Source of the DNA: Coniferiporia sulphurascens
Lineage: Eukaryota; Basidiomycota; Agaricomycetes; Hymenochaetales; Hymenochaetaceae
NCBI GenBank assembly: GCA_002794785.1
Contig: NBBA01000007.1
Coordinates: 124,001-188,000, forward strand
Length of the DNA: 64,000 nt
Direction: 5' to 3'
Made by a program: the position numbers and the translations under genes. The notes under the pieces are model-generated. The model saw only the letters and a list, made by a program, of their open reading frames with translations. It ran no database searches and had not been told where the DNA came from. Below are positions 34,921-46,575 of the stretch, in pieces (the stretch's first letter is position 1; each line of letters opens with the position of its first letter).

Positions 34921-35849
34921 GACGACGGTGTGTGTACGATGGGGGTGGGACTACGAGCGCGTCCGTGTAAGGATGGGTGGGTACCGTAGCCACGCCTTCA
35001 AGACTCGACACAAAAAATTATTCGCTTAATACGCCTGTACGTGAGCTGGCGACCGGTAGATTTGGGCCAAGCCGTGTGTTATCGAGGTACGTTGGAAGGC
35101 AGAATGTCGACTAATCGGGGGTGCAGTGCTGCAGGGGCACGAGGCAGGGCACAAACGGGTAATAACAAGCGGCCGCTGGCAACGAAATTAGTCAATGCAG
35201 CTGTGGCAGAGTGCTGCAAGACGGTCGGGCGCCCTCTGTGCAGTCGACAACGGACGCTCGTTCGCACCGGGAAGCGTACGAAGACAAGCAAGGGCGGACG
35301 GCTCAGGCCAGCTGTACGCATATCTGCTTTGGGAAAGCTCGCTTATGCTATCTCCAGATATTAACCTCGATCTCTCGACGGGCGATCCAAAGCCTGAGTC
35401 TATTATCTTCCAACCAGAACCATCAGTCCTTTACTTGCAATCAGATCCTTCGCGATTATAGGGTTGGTCTATCTACAGATATTGCCTGGACGCCGATAAT
35501 GCTCGGGCTCGATGTGTCTTTCATGCAAGTCGGACAAAATCTCGACATGCGTAAAGATCGCGCCCAAATACGCGCAGGAAAGTATGTGCAGAAATAAAAT
35601 ATTGCAAAGCAAAGCGGGATGCGTCTAGTGTACAGTGTTCGGGTGGCGACGCTAGGTTAACCGAGTCCGTGGAATAGATTATGACAGCTGCTCTAGATGC
35701 AATGCAACTGTCTGTCTGGAGTATGTGCAAGATGTGGGAGGAGAAATGCTTGTCCATGCTTAGTGCTGTCTATAGTCTGGGGCTGGGCGAAGGCGGGGCT
35801 GTGGGCGGGACGAGGTGCGCGTATTTCGCCTGCACATTCAGTAGTAACG
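34921..35849. other. MO25 upstream region and GNA1 3' flank
   Basis: 0.9 kb. Contains the MO25 promoter; no exon recognised. Confidence 0.45.
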
Positions 35850-36542
35850 TTAGCCAGCCTTTCGACAATCGAGAATAATGAACGACCCTACCATCTCATT
35901 CTCCTTCTTCTCATAGCCACACTTCTCGTAAAAAGCTAACAAATATAAACGGCAGTCAGTGCCCGCATAACGCCGCTACAGCAGGGCTACCAAAAACACC
36001 AGACTCACGCGTATTCTTATCACTGCAATTCAGTATCGTCTTGTAACACCCCGCATTCTCGCTGATCCGTGTGAGGGCGTCGATGATGCGCAGCCCAATC
36101 TTCTTGCCTGCACGCGTGCGTCGACGGCAATGTCCTCGATGTGGCCGACGCGCCCTAGCCCGCGCACGAACTTGCGTTCGAGGAACACACACCCGACGCC
36201 GACGATGCGGTCGTGTGCACGGTCGAGCACGACAATCGTGTAGTACGTGTCTGGCGTCGCTCGCTGTGCGGCGAACTGTGCGCGCCAGGCAGCCTCGCCT
36301 GGGTCTGGCACGGTCGTGAGCTCAGCGAGCACGCTAAGGTGCCCGCGAGCGTAGTCAGTCGAGGCGAGTGGTCGCATCTGTATTGTGAACGAGACATGGT
36401 AAACTTCTGAGAGGGTAAAGGGTTTGAAGGGCTGTGATGGACATACGTGTAAATCTGAGTGCAATGCATCCTTAACCTCCTGCGGAATGAGCTGCGCCGG
36501 GAAAAGCAGCTCTAAGTCAGAGTCGGGCGTAAGTGGCATCAT
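35850..36542 (-). CDS. GNA1: Glucosamine 6-phosphate N-acetyltransferase, frameshifted
   Basis: Model complement(join(35850..35935, 36009..36377, 36447..36542)), about 183 aa if the frame is followed across the lesion. This GNAT enzyme makes N-acetylglucosamine 6-phosphate, a step towards UDP-GlcNAc, chitin and glycans, and is essential in fungi studied. Motifs are HMRPLASTDYARGHLSVLAEL, YTIVVLDRAHDRIVGVG, GRVGHIEDIAVDARVQ, GKKIGLRIIDALTRISE, CYKTILNCSDKNTPFYEKCGY and KKENEMV. Between DARVQ and GKKIGL there are only two bases (GC) where the glycine codon needs three, so one base is missing at 36107-36108. The lesion is in the acetyl-CoA-binding loop. Given the gene's essential role I suspect a sequence error. 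The start at 36542 (MMPLTPDSDLELLF) fits the family; the frame is open further upstream. The last codons after ENEMV could be altered by another small intron. Confidence 0.85.
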
Positions 36543-36938
36543 TTGAGGCTCTGGCTCCTTTTCCTTCTCCTGGCTGGTGCATATTATGGGCAACATGGGT
36601 GAGGAGGGTAGAATGGAGGTTGGGGGGAAAGGGTGCACTGATGGTAGGTCTGGTCCACAAACGTGAGTGATCGACCTCTTATAGTAGCGGAGCGCGTCGC
36701 GCGTCATCGCCTCGCCCTTGAACGCCGCCCACACAGCTTTCGTATGCAGTCCATCAACATTGGCGACGCTCTAAGTTTCACTGGCGTCGCTACCTAACCG
36801 GAGGCGATGTGCAATGCCCGACTTGGCGACAGAGGGAATGCAAGAGAATAACTACAACTATAGCCACATTATAATACATCAAGAAAAACACCCAAGAAAA
36901 TGAGAAAGGAAAAACATCATTATTGTTCCTGCTAATAG

Positions 36939-38449
36939 TTAGCAGGTTTGTGAGCACGCAAAACCATCACTCACATCAACTTGCTCCTCGAGCCAGTCCC
37001 ACAGCTTACCACTGAGCTTCTCGTCCAGCATATCGTCGCGAGCTTTACCGACTCGGGCCCAAGGAATAAGATACTATAATAAATGGCGGCCGCAATTAGC
37101 GAGTGACTATAAGCAAACAGCGGCCTACACACCTTGCCGTTGAGGTCCTTGCCATCCGGTGCGGTACCGGCGTACAGCTGAGTGATTGCGCCCAATGCCG
37201 TCGGACGCAGTTTAATAAAGACACCCTACATGAGACAGTGAGCGATAAGTTTGGGATCTATAGAAAGAACTGGCGCAAGTACCGTACCGTTAATATCCTT
37301 TGAATGGCTGGCCAGTGACGCCCAAGCTCGCTATGAATCGTTCCTGATACAATAAACTTATGAATGTATTGCACTTCGATAATCGGAAGAAAAATATTAC
37401 CAGGGTGAAGGGACGTGGAGATGATCCCTTCGCTCCCATATCGACGTCCGAATTCATTGGCGACCATGATAACACCCTTCATCCCCTTCAACTTAAGCCG
37501 TGGAAACTAGCAGAAGACAGGTTCGCGACTCACACATTTACTCTGGTAGTACAGCACGTCCGGTCCGAGGCCACGCCGCTTCTTCTCTTCCGCGCTACCC
37601 TGCGCACCGGGCTTGAGCGTTTCCCACGCGATGCACTCACGCGGCGCGGCCATATGGCCCAGGAGCTCGTGTTTACGACTCGCGCACCGCGGTCGGGAGC
37701 GGCCACCGCCGCCTCGCGGAGGAGCGGCAGGAGTAGCTTCGTGAACAAAAACGGCCCTACGACGTTCGTGCCGAAGGTCATGTCATACCCCTCAACAGTG
37801 AGCTGCTCGAGTGGCGGAGACATGACACCACTATTCGATGCACGTGTGAATTAACTGGAGTGTAGCCGTTGAGAAGAAGGGCTTACGCATTATTGAAGAG
37901 TATATCGAGCTTTGTTTCCTTGCTAATGACACAAGTTAATTTAAGTAGCGCGTCTAGATTTCTTGCTCGGGAACGCACCTCTTGAGCTCCTGTGCAGCCT
38001 TCTTAATCGAGTCGAAGCTAGACAGGTCCAGGCGTAGGAAGTACAGCTCGCTTTTCCCTGTCACCTCTTTCAGCTCCTTGATTGCGGCACTCGCCTTTTC
38101 CTCCGAGCGGCACGCGACGTACACCTTTGCGTTGTGCGCCAGGACGACCTAGCCACGCAGAAAGGGTCGAGCGCAGCGGCGTGAAGTGAAGCACAGTCAG
38201 CGCGCATATGCAAGTAAGAAATCGTTTGAGGGATCATCCGAAATGAAGGTCGGATTTAGTACGAAATCGCAGCGCGCCGAGGATATTATCGTGACGCACC
38301 CGCGCAGTTTCCTTTCCAATGCCCGTGTTCCCACCGGTGACCACAACGACATGCCCAGAGAGGTCCGGTACGTCTGCCTCGGTGAATTTGGGCACAGGCG
38401 GATACGACTGGTCGAGGAATGCGCCCAACATGCCTAAGAGGCCTGGCAT
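36939..38449 (-). CDS. Short-chain dehydrogenase/reductase, frameshifted
   Basis: Model complement(join(36939..37073, 37133..37225, 37288..37343, 37401..37476, 37534..37830, 37887..37922, 37979..38148, 38300..38449)), about 337 aa once the lesion is bridged. It is an NAD(P)-dependent oxidoreductase of the retinol-dehydrogenase/WWOX-like SDR type. Rossmann motif [10 protein letters not shown] is in exon 1 with [11 protein letters not shown] after it; [35 protein letters not shown] and the active-site YYQSK (Tyr/Lys pair) follow, then STSLHPG. In exon 4 the frame shifts after NTSS: restoring one base at about 37661/37662 gives [19 protein letters not shown], as in the family. The gene is otherwise intact, so this is either a recent mutation or a sequencing deletion. 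The end after EEQVD contains a GTGAGT, so the true C-terminus may differ. Substrate unknown. Confidence 0.85.
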
Positions 38450-41400
38450 CCTTGAGAAGAAGCCGTACTATGTATTAGCTGCCTTGCTAATGAGGTGTTT
38501 TCTGCCAGCAGTTGCGTAGACACAAATGAAGAGGCAGTCGTCGAGAAGGTACGTTAAGTTTCTTGATCGGTGCGCCGAAAATATCATGTCGGTCATGTCA
38601 GTCATGCAACGCCCGGAACGACAAGCGGCGCGAAGTAGCGCGTGGTGGAACAACTGGACAGGTAGTCACGTGCTCGCAGCTCTCAGGAAATTCCTGTAAA
38701 GGACGCAATCTGTGGTTCTGTCTTGAGAACTTGAACAAGAGCTTTTTGAGATATTATGACCTATGGTGTGCTCAGTCCAAAGGATTTCGCTGCGCTCATT
38801 AATATTCGAATGACGGCGCCTAGATTTTATTCGCTCATCTCTCTCCCATACTCCGTCGTCACTGGCACATTTGCAAATACATATACTGCGACTTTGTCAC
38901 TAGCATATAGGACATCAGATATGAATGCATGTTGTGACGATTTGTGAAGCTCGAACTCATGAATTCATGCAGCCTCAAAGCAGAAGACCAGCGCTGGTAA
39001 TTACCCTCAAAGAAGGTAGTAGACATTGGTTCGTATATTAATTGGAATTAAAGCAAGGTGGGAATATTGGCCAGGTAAGCGAAAAGAATACGCGCTTCGA
39101 TAACGTCTTTAATTGGTATTGATTGCTACTGTATTGAGACTTGTGGAGATGCTCGATGGGTTGCTAGTCGTTCACGATATCGGAGATCCAGAAAGACATA
39201 CAACTTATCGCTCCAACACGTTTTGAGGATGACCAATTCCAAATCAGAAAGTGCAGTCCTGCCAGGTGACATATCAGATACGCAGCCTGAGAGCAGCAGG
39301 TCAGCCCGTCGTTGTAGCTGCGGGCACAAGGGCGGTGCGACTGCGGTGGCGAACAGGGTTCGGCGGCCACCTGGTACACAGCGCGATGAGCAAGAGCTTC
39401 AGCGAAGAAGTACGAAACGTGTGCAGGAAGTCAGGCAATAGATTAATGGGCTCGCGCAGCAGGAGATATCATCATCCACTCATCCGTAGTATGCGGTTGC
39501 CATTTGAGCCCCGGTACCTGGCTGCTGCGGGATAAATACATCGGGCCTAAACATAGACGGTAGTGCTTCCTCTGAGAAAGACAGGGCACCCCAGTCAAGT
39601 TCCGTATGGCCCAAGAAGAGCAGAAGGATGGAGTAGATCATCGGAAGGGTCCAGAGTACGGCTTCTGGCCCCAATGCTTTCGTCCCAATCACTTCCAGAT
39701 TGATCTCTTTGGTCTGAAGACTGGATAGAGGGTCAAAAGAAGTCAATAGAAGGTGTTTAAAAATAAAGATAGGAAGGAAACAAACGGAATTTGGTGGCCT
39801 TGCCCTCGGCCAAGGTGCACAGACCACGAGAACATTTGAAACAATACACCATAATCTGTCTGTATCAGATTCGTTCTGCACGACTTCTATTCATGAAGAG
39901 CACCAAAAACTAGATCCCCCGTAGCTCCTCAGGCTCCCATCTGACCATGGACTCGAGTCCCGAGTACGTGGCCCAAGAAAGGGAAATGCAAAGCACAAAT
40001 ACCCCACACACCAGAACGTGCGCGGGGAAGCGGCATAACAAGCGCACACGGGATAAGTGAATGCACACAAAAAAGGAATTCATATGGAGCTTGCGAACGT
40101 TCCGCGCGGGAACAGAATGGAACTGTTGGCTCGCGAATGCGGGAGAATCATGGACTCCTGCATCGAAGTCGACGTGAAGGAGTTCCTGGATAGTCGTTGC
40201 AACCCTAGATTGTATACATTCATCGAGGAACGCTGCGTCTGTTCATGCATCCGGATATAATAGACTCTCGTCCCCACGAGCTAGACCCGCCGTTTGAGGA
40301 TAAGCGAGCCGCAACTTCTGGGTCAATTTATGGGCGCCCCGCCTTAAGCGAATACAGGAGTTAGTCACAGAACCAAGGCTTAGTTGCGTGTCGCGCGCGC
40401 GAAGAAAGCTGATAGCACGGGCAATCGCCGGCCCACGCGCTGACTTGACCGGTCAGGGGTCGGCGGACTAATCCGAGTTTCGGGTTTTGGAGCAGTGCGT
40501 GGGGATGAGAAGATCTTTCCCAATCTTGAGGAGGCGCATGATGGAGGATACAAAACACAAAGGGCCGGTAGACAGTGTTTAGATGATCAGCAGGTCCAAG
40601 AAGTACTGGCATAGCTGGCTCTCTTGGATCTGGCGTCGGGCTTCTGCTCCATTGCAGCGGGAAGAACGGAGAAAATGCAAACCTCCGGGAGACACACTTC
40701 CGGAGTCGCTAGATAAGTATAAGCAGATAAGCAATGAGAGTGGGCCTCGGAGCAGATATCTCACAACCTGAAATGAATTGGAGTCCGTGTCGATAAAGAG
40801 TGAATGTATCCTGTTAGCAGACCTGCTCGAACGCGTACAGGCTCTGAGTCCTAGTAGATCGACCCATCCTTCCGAACCAACTGTAATAGTATTGTAAATC
40901 ATCCTTCTTCATGTATGGCTGCCTCGTGTATGTGGCATGCCACCAAACCTTGTTTAGCCAGAAAACGGCATGAAGGCCGCACCCGCGTAAACAGCTCGTC
41001 CAAAAAATTGGCCTTGAAGACTTTTTCCGAGTCTTTTAAGTGCTATGCTTAAGATCATGACCCTATCCTGTCTGAAACGCGAACATATATTTTACGAGAA
41101 TGATGGTAGGGGTGCGTTACCGAAGGTATTTGTAGTGAAGCACGTTGGCGGAGTAATTCAGACACAAGCCTTCAATTTAAGATATCCGAGTTATGTGTAC
41201 GAGGGAGAGGGTGAGGTCATGGAGGGTAGCGGGATCAGAAGTGAAGAAAAACGTACAGTGAAGTTTTTGAAGACGTATGAAGACCTCTTAAAGACAGCAG
41301 GAGTACTAAAAATTACGGATGTGACGTAGACTCGCGTTTTCGAGACAGACAGCACGTAAACATGCTGGTATTCGTTGATGGATGTCGTGCTGGAGAGCAT

Positions 41401-42150
41401 GAGTAAACGGGGCGTCGGGAAAGCAGGCGGCTACGAATTTGGAGCGGAGCTTCAACATCAACGGCGTTGTGCTCCCGCTGCTCTGTTGCAACCACGTTTG
41501 TTCCCGCCATGGCTGACCATATTTACCCAACCTTGCATAAACTACAATGCGGCCACGTTATTGAGGTCCATCTGGGCTGGGGAAACGGACCATGCCACAT
41601 CCTCAAGGCTGCCGCAGTCGGCAGCTCAAGACGGACGCGTATACTCATCTCAAGGCACGCTAATTTCTGCACAAGATCGCGATAAAATCACTCTTCACGC
41701 GTCCGTCCCGAGCATCCGGCGTCTTTTAACCTCTCAATTATATTCTGTATTGTCGCCTCCTCGGAAACCTGTGCAGTCTTGCTATCGAACCAATCATGTT
41801 TCTCTGCGAACTCAAGCGTACCGGCCTTGAATACTCCAGAAACTAACTTCAGGATCTGCCGCGCGACTTCCCGGCAACCGAGGAACTGGGAATCTAACCT
41901 ACCCTCCGTGAGAGCACACTCATGGTGCGGAGCACGGAGCAGGTCCTGCGCTTTTGCGCATGACTGGCTTTGTCTCCCCGATTCTCCGGGAACAAGCCTG
42001 CCCCGGAATCGCTATAATACCAATGTCTACCTGCTGAGATCCCTTCCCCCTGTCTGCTCCGGCGCCCCGCCCGCAAAACACTTATTTTGCGGCTGTCTCC
42101 TCCCAAGCCTTTCTCCTTCTCCCACTGCTGGTCGCTGGAAGTCTGTAGAC
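38450..42150. other. 3.7-kb region with no recognised gene
   Basis: Contains the SDR promoter at its left end and the RING-gene promoter at its right end. Open frames of 60-150 aa occur on both strands; the longest on the minus strand (39480-39881, ending FIPQQPGTGAQMATAYYG) and a plus frame at 41045-41329 (rich in Lys/Glu, ending KTAGVLKITDV) could be exons of unknown genes, but I could not connect them to neighbours by credible splicing. No transposase, reverse transcriptase or terminal repeat was seen. Confidence 0.4.
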
Positions 42151-44456
42151 ATGCTGGTCGTTCATCCCACTTCCACTTGCGACGTCTGTCTCGAGGGCTA
42201 CACAGGTGGCTCAGAAAACATCCCGTATTCTATCTCCTGCGGGCACGTCTTTTGCCTCGGGTAAGTCACTAACAACGGCTCGCGTCTGATTGTTCCTGGT
42301 CCTTACATCCAACCTCTTCTCTCAGCTGTTTGCAATCCCTGCGACAGCACATCTGTCCTTTGTGCCGCTCGCCGTTTGATTCGTCGGGCGTTCGAAGGCT
42401 GCACGTCGATCGTAATGACCAGCAGCCCTCTGGTTCGACGAGAACACCCAGTCCTCGTCGGGCAAACAATCCCCGCTCCGAACTACACGAAGATAATGCC
42501 CTAGGACTCTTCGACGACATCCCCCGTGCTGCCCAGCTTCAAAATAAAATCACCGACCTAGTGCTTCAGAGTTCGTTCGCTAGTCGCGTACGGGAAGGGG
42601 GTGTGCGAGAACTCATACAGGAAGTACATTCCTTCCTGAACTCTGAACCCCTCGATAAGGTGGGCCCCGATTGATGTACAAAGTGGTGTATCTTCTTTAC
42701 TTATGCTTTGTTTCGTCTAGCATCCCAGCCTCCGTGCACCTTTCATCCTCCTATACCGATTTGCCGAGCTGCAGAGGAGATATCAACAGCTTGAGAGCAG
42801 CAGCTTTGATCTGCGGTCGGAAAGCAATCGGGACAAGCAACTCATTACCGATTGGGAACGAAAGTACCAGGATTTAAAGCGTAGTCGCGCTTATGACCAG
42901 GAGACCGCCCGAAATGTCGAGGATAGTTTGAGAGAGCGCCTGCGGATAGAGGAGCTCGAATGGCAAAGGTAACCGTTCTCTAGCTAGTTACTGTCATAGT
43001 CTCTAACCTTTTTTACGCTACCCTTTCGAAAACTTCACAGAAAGGTGTGTTTGTTATGACCAGCTCAAATCGATAGCTGTAACTGATGCTTTGACAGTAC
43101 GACTTCGTCACAGAAGAGTGTACGGCGTTACGGGACGAAGTCAACGAGCTTCGTTTTTCGTCCAAGCTTCGCAACGCGGCACCATCCCCTCCCCGTTCTG
43201 CTTTTAGCACGCAGATGTACTTCCTTGACGTAGAAGAGGGCCCGAAATCTGGGCGCTCTCATGACGAGCTCAAGGCATCTACAGGCAGAAAGGAGGTAGG
43301 GTTCTCGGGAGAGGTTGATGACATGTACAGCCTGTTTAACCCCGACATTTTCCGCATATCTCCTGTTCTGGAGTGTGCGCCGCTCAATGCCTCCAGATCC
43401 AGCAGCGATTCCGAAGACGAGGCAGCCGTCGAGAAAAAAAAGCTGAAGCAGAGGTCGCTCGCACCGCCCAGCCCGCCCAGCTCTCTATCGGGCAGCGTAT
43501 CTCGTGCCTCAGACTCTGCAGCAGCCTTGAAGCTTTCGCCTAACATGGTGGCAATTCCGATCTCTGCTACTGCTGCTGGTCGTCCGCGGAGCGACTCGAG
43601 TCCGTTTCGCATTTCAACGAGGGATGCTTCCAGGTCTCCCAAGGAGCAGGAACGGGAAGCGTCGTCTTCCGTCCCGAAGAGCTACATGTACCGCGACGTT
43701 CCGCATTCACTCTTCCCTCCGACACCAAAGCCTCCACAGGCGGCAGGTGAGGTGCACGAGAGAAAGACTCCGGAGGTCATGCGCCTCTATTCCCTGCTTG
43801 AAAAGCCCGTACCCACGGTGGACTCGCGATTCGAGCCGGGTACCGATTCCATGAACTCAAGGGGTTCAGGACATGAAGAGACATCTCGCCCAACGTTGCT
43901 GCGCAGCAGCAGCTTCCACCAGACGCACACGTCATCTCAGCCTGCGCCATCCATTTCATCGCCTCCCGCCTACTTCCGGCCTCATGGCCTCCGCCAGGCC
44001 CAAACGTATGTGCAGGCGCAGGCGCAGCCTTCGCTCCTTTCGGCTTCTCAGCCGCGCTTGAACGTGCAGACGCAGCCCCAGACTCAGTCCCAGCCCCAGT
44101 CCCAGCCCCAGGGGCAAGATCAAGCTCTGTCGCCAGTGCAGAGGACGCCACCACGCCCCGTCCTCCCGCACCTCCACTCGTTCTCGTTCTACAACCCGGC
44201 GAAGCCAGCCTCGCCGCAGGAGAACCGTGTACGGGCAATCGGCACGCTCCCGCGCCGTGGATCACTGTCGAGCGCGAGCGCTGCAGCCGCCGCTGCTCAG
44301 TCGCAGTCACACCCACAGGTGCAGCCTGGCCCTCGTGTTCGTGAGGCGAAAAGTGGAACGTCGACGAACGGCGTCCCGGCAATCGTACCGCCCTCGTCTC
44401 TTTGGTCTGGTAGACCACATGCTGGCGGGCTCTACGAAAGGCAGGAATCGGATTGA
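42151..44456 (+). CDS. RING-finger protein with coiled coil and disordered tail
   Basis: Model join(42151..42260, 42326..42659, 42721..42968, 43041..43044, 43098..44456), 684 aa. A C3HC4 RING finger is right at the N-terminus (Cys10, Cys13, Cys30, His32, Cys35, Cys38, Cys47, Cys50; SCGHVFCLGC and CPLC), so E3 ubiquitin ligase activity is likely. A helical charged region follows (about 165-250: FAELQRRYQQLESSS, DWERKYQDLKRSRAYDQE, LRIEELEWQRKYDF). The rest is disordered, Ser/Pro-rich with an acidic patch (SSSDSEDEAAVEKKK) and a Gln/Pro repeat (QTQPQTQSQPQSQPQGQDQ, about 44070-44125). To keep the frame between the third and last exons a 4-nt micro-exon (AAAG, 43041-43044) is needed; it has an AG before and GTGTGT after it and joins EWQR to KYDF within the helix. 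Targets unknown. Confidence 0.88.
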
Positions 44457-46575
44457 GCACGCTTGCCCGCCGTTTCGACGAGCCTCGCCAGTCCGTAACG
44501 AGCCGGATTCGTTACCACACTCATCGCAACGCTTGATTCTATGATTACTGATATTCTGATTTATTTGCGTTCCGCAACCGTCGGCTGTGCACTAATTGAT
44601 TTTTCTTCTTGCCTCAGCCTTGTTACTCTCAACTTGATTCTTTCGGTGTTACTTGTACTCAATCCCTTTTCATTTCTTGACCCATCGCACTGCTGTACTC
44701 TTCATTTTTCTTGCCTCGCCCATCTCTCGAGTCTCGTATCGCATGACTACTTCACCTTCCCGCACTACCACCGCATCACGACTTCACGCATCTTCCACCC
44801 CGCAACATCACCTTCACGCGACACGTTCCCCATGCCTTATAACGAAATGCCTGCCCGGAGATCATTATCCTCTTTCCCTCACGAGCAGCCACTATGGATA
44901 TTTCAGTAACACATCGACCCCTCGCTTTTCTCCAGCGTACGCATATACGAACGATAACGAAATCGAAACGAGTAAAAATAATGGATAACTTTAATATAAA
45001 AAATAAAAGCATTGAGATCTTGAAACAAAAACGCTTGCTTGTCGTTGCCTATGTGTGATTTGGGCCTGCCGGCATACATTGTTTCGCTTAACTCTCTAGA
45101 TCTCTCGGACCCTGACCCTGTGCAGCTGTGCTTACTTCGCGTTTGTCACAAACAAACGTTGGTTCGCTGATAATATCATATCACCCGCAGCCGAGAGCTT
45201 TCCTTCGTTCTTCCCAATACAGAAGAGCGCTGAAGTCCGAGGAAGGAAACCGGTTGCGGGAGAGGCCGCTTGGAGATTAGCACTATGCCAGTGTAGTACA
45301 GCGGAGTAACGCACTTGGATTCTGTAGCGCAATGCAACAGAAAACCACCGCGAAAAAAAAGGGAAATAAACGTAAAGCGTATTCTGGTAATTCTGATAGC
45401 GCGCGCCGCGCACAGCCCTTACACGCTCGCAAATCGCTCGCGCCCGGGATCAGCAAATCTTGACAAGGGAATACCCACCGTACGTTTCCAAACGCAAGAC
45501 ACTTACGGTAGTACGTATACCTAGTAATCAATCAGTCGAAACCGATTTGACAATTGAGTAATTTTCCGGATCGGATCGTCCTGTCAGTTTTGTTCTTGGT
45601 GCTTTAGTGCGCTGGTGTCGATATCGTTGATGCTTCTCTATTTCAAAGAGGGGGAAAAGGAAGAGCGCACTTTAGGCGATAGGGGGATACATGGAGTGAA
45701 GACAGCGGGTTTTATCGGATTTGGTTTGTCTAACAATACACGCAATTTACGCTAATGCTACTCCTCTACTACTTCTCGGAGCGGGGGGAAGAAGGATAAA
45801 CGTGAAGTCTTCTTTTGTACAGTTATTATCGCTACTCAGAGTTTCTCTCGAAGGTAGGGCGGAAGCAGACGAGAATCATAAAAATGATGAATAAAGAAAT
45901 AAAAAATGGTATAGAAAGCTACGGGACTGAGGGGATGCAAGAGTGTAGAGATGCGGAAGTGTCCGGCGGAGGGAAGACGCTAAGTGCGACAGAAAGCATG
46001 GAGGCTGGATGAGATAACACTAGGCGGGACAAAGAGGGGGGGGATGCAGTGTCCGGGACGAGACCTCAGGAGACAAGGTAGGATGAAAGATGACAGGCGT
46101 TTGGAACTAGACGTGGCAATGTGTTGAAGGAGTGCAGATGACAGTAGTCGTTGCGAATAAGAGCGAAGGGACATCGTGATATGACTGCGGAAAGCACAAA
46201 AGAGAAATCAAAACACAGCAGAGATTGACAAGGAAGACCGCCGCGGTAGTGCAGAAACAGATGGCGAAAACAAGATTGAGGTATAACAAGATAGGCGCAG
46301 CAGATGGGTAGGGGGCGCATACATTCCCAAGCAGAAAGAGGCAAGGCGGATTGATTTTCTTTCCCCGCTTTTTTTAAAACTGAAACAAGATACCCAAAAA
46401 ACAAGAAGGACAAAGATGGCCTTCAATCGCCTGCGCGTACTAAGTGCAGGACCCCGCGTGAATCCACAGTGCACTATTCGGACAAAGGAGCCTGCATGAC
46501 ATGCTGCCGTGATCAAGCGGACCTTGCGCGACGCGGCCGATGGCCGATACTCCAGTACGTCGGGGTTGGGGGAGA
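44457..46575. other. Intergenic region between convergent genes
   Basis: 2.1 kb. AATAAA at 45002-45007 could end the RING gene. A purine-rich stretch lies at about 45840-46100. No exon recognised. Confidence 0.45.

Noticed and set aside
43777..44460. 227-aa minus-strand frame
   Set aside because: Antisense of the Ser/Pro/Gln-rich RING-protein tail, with low-complexity composition only.
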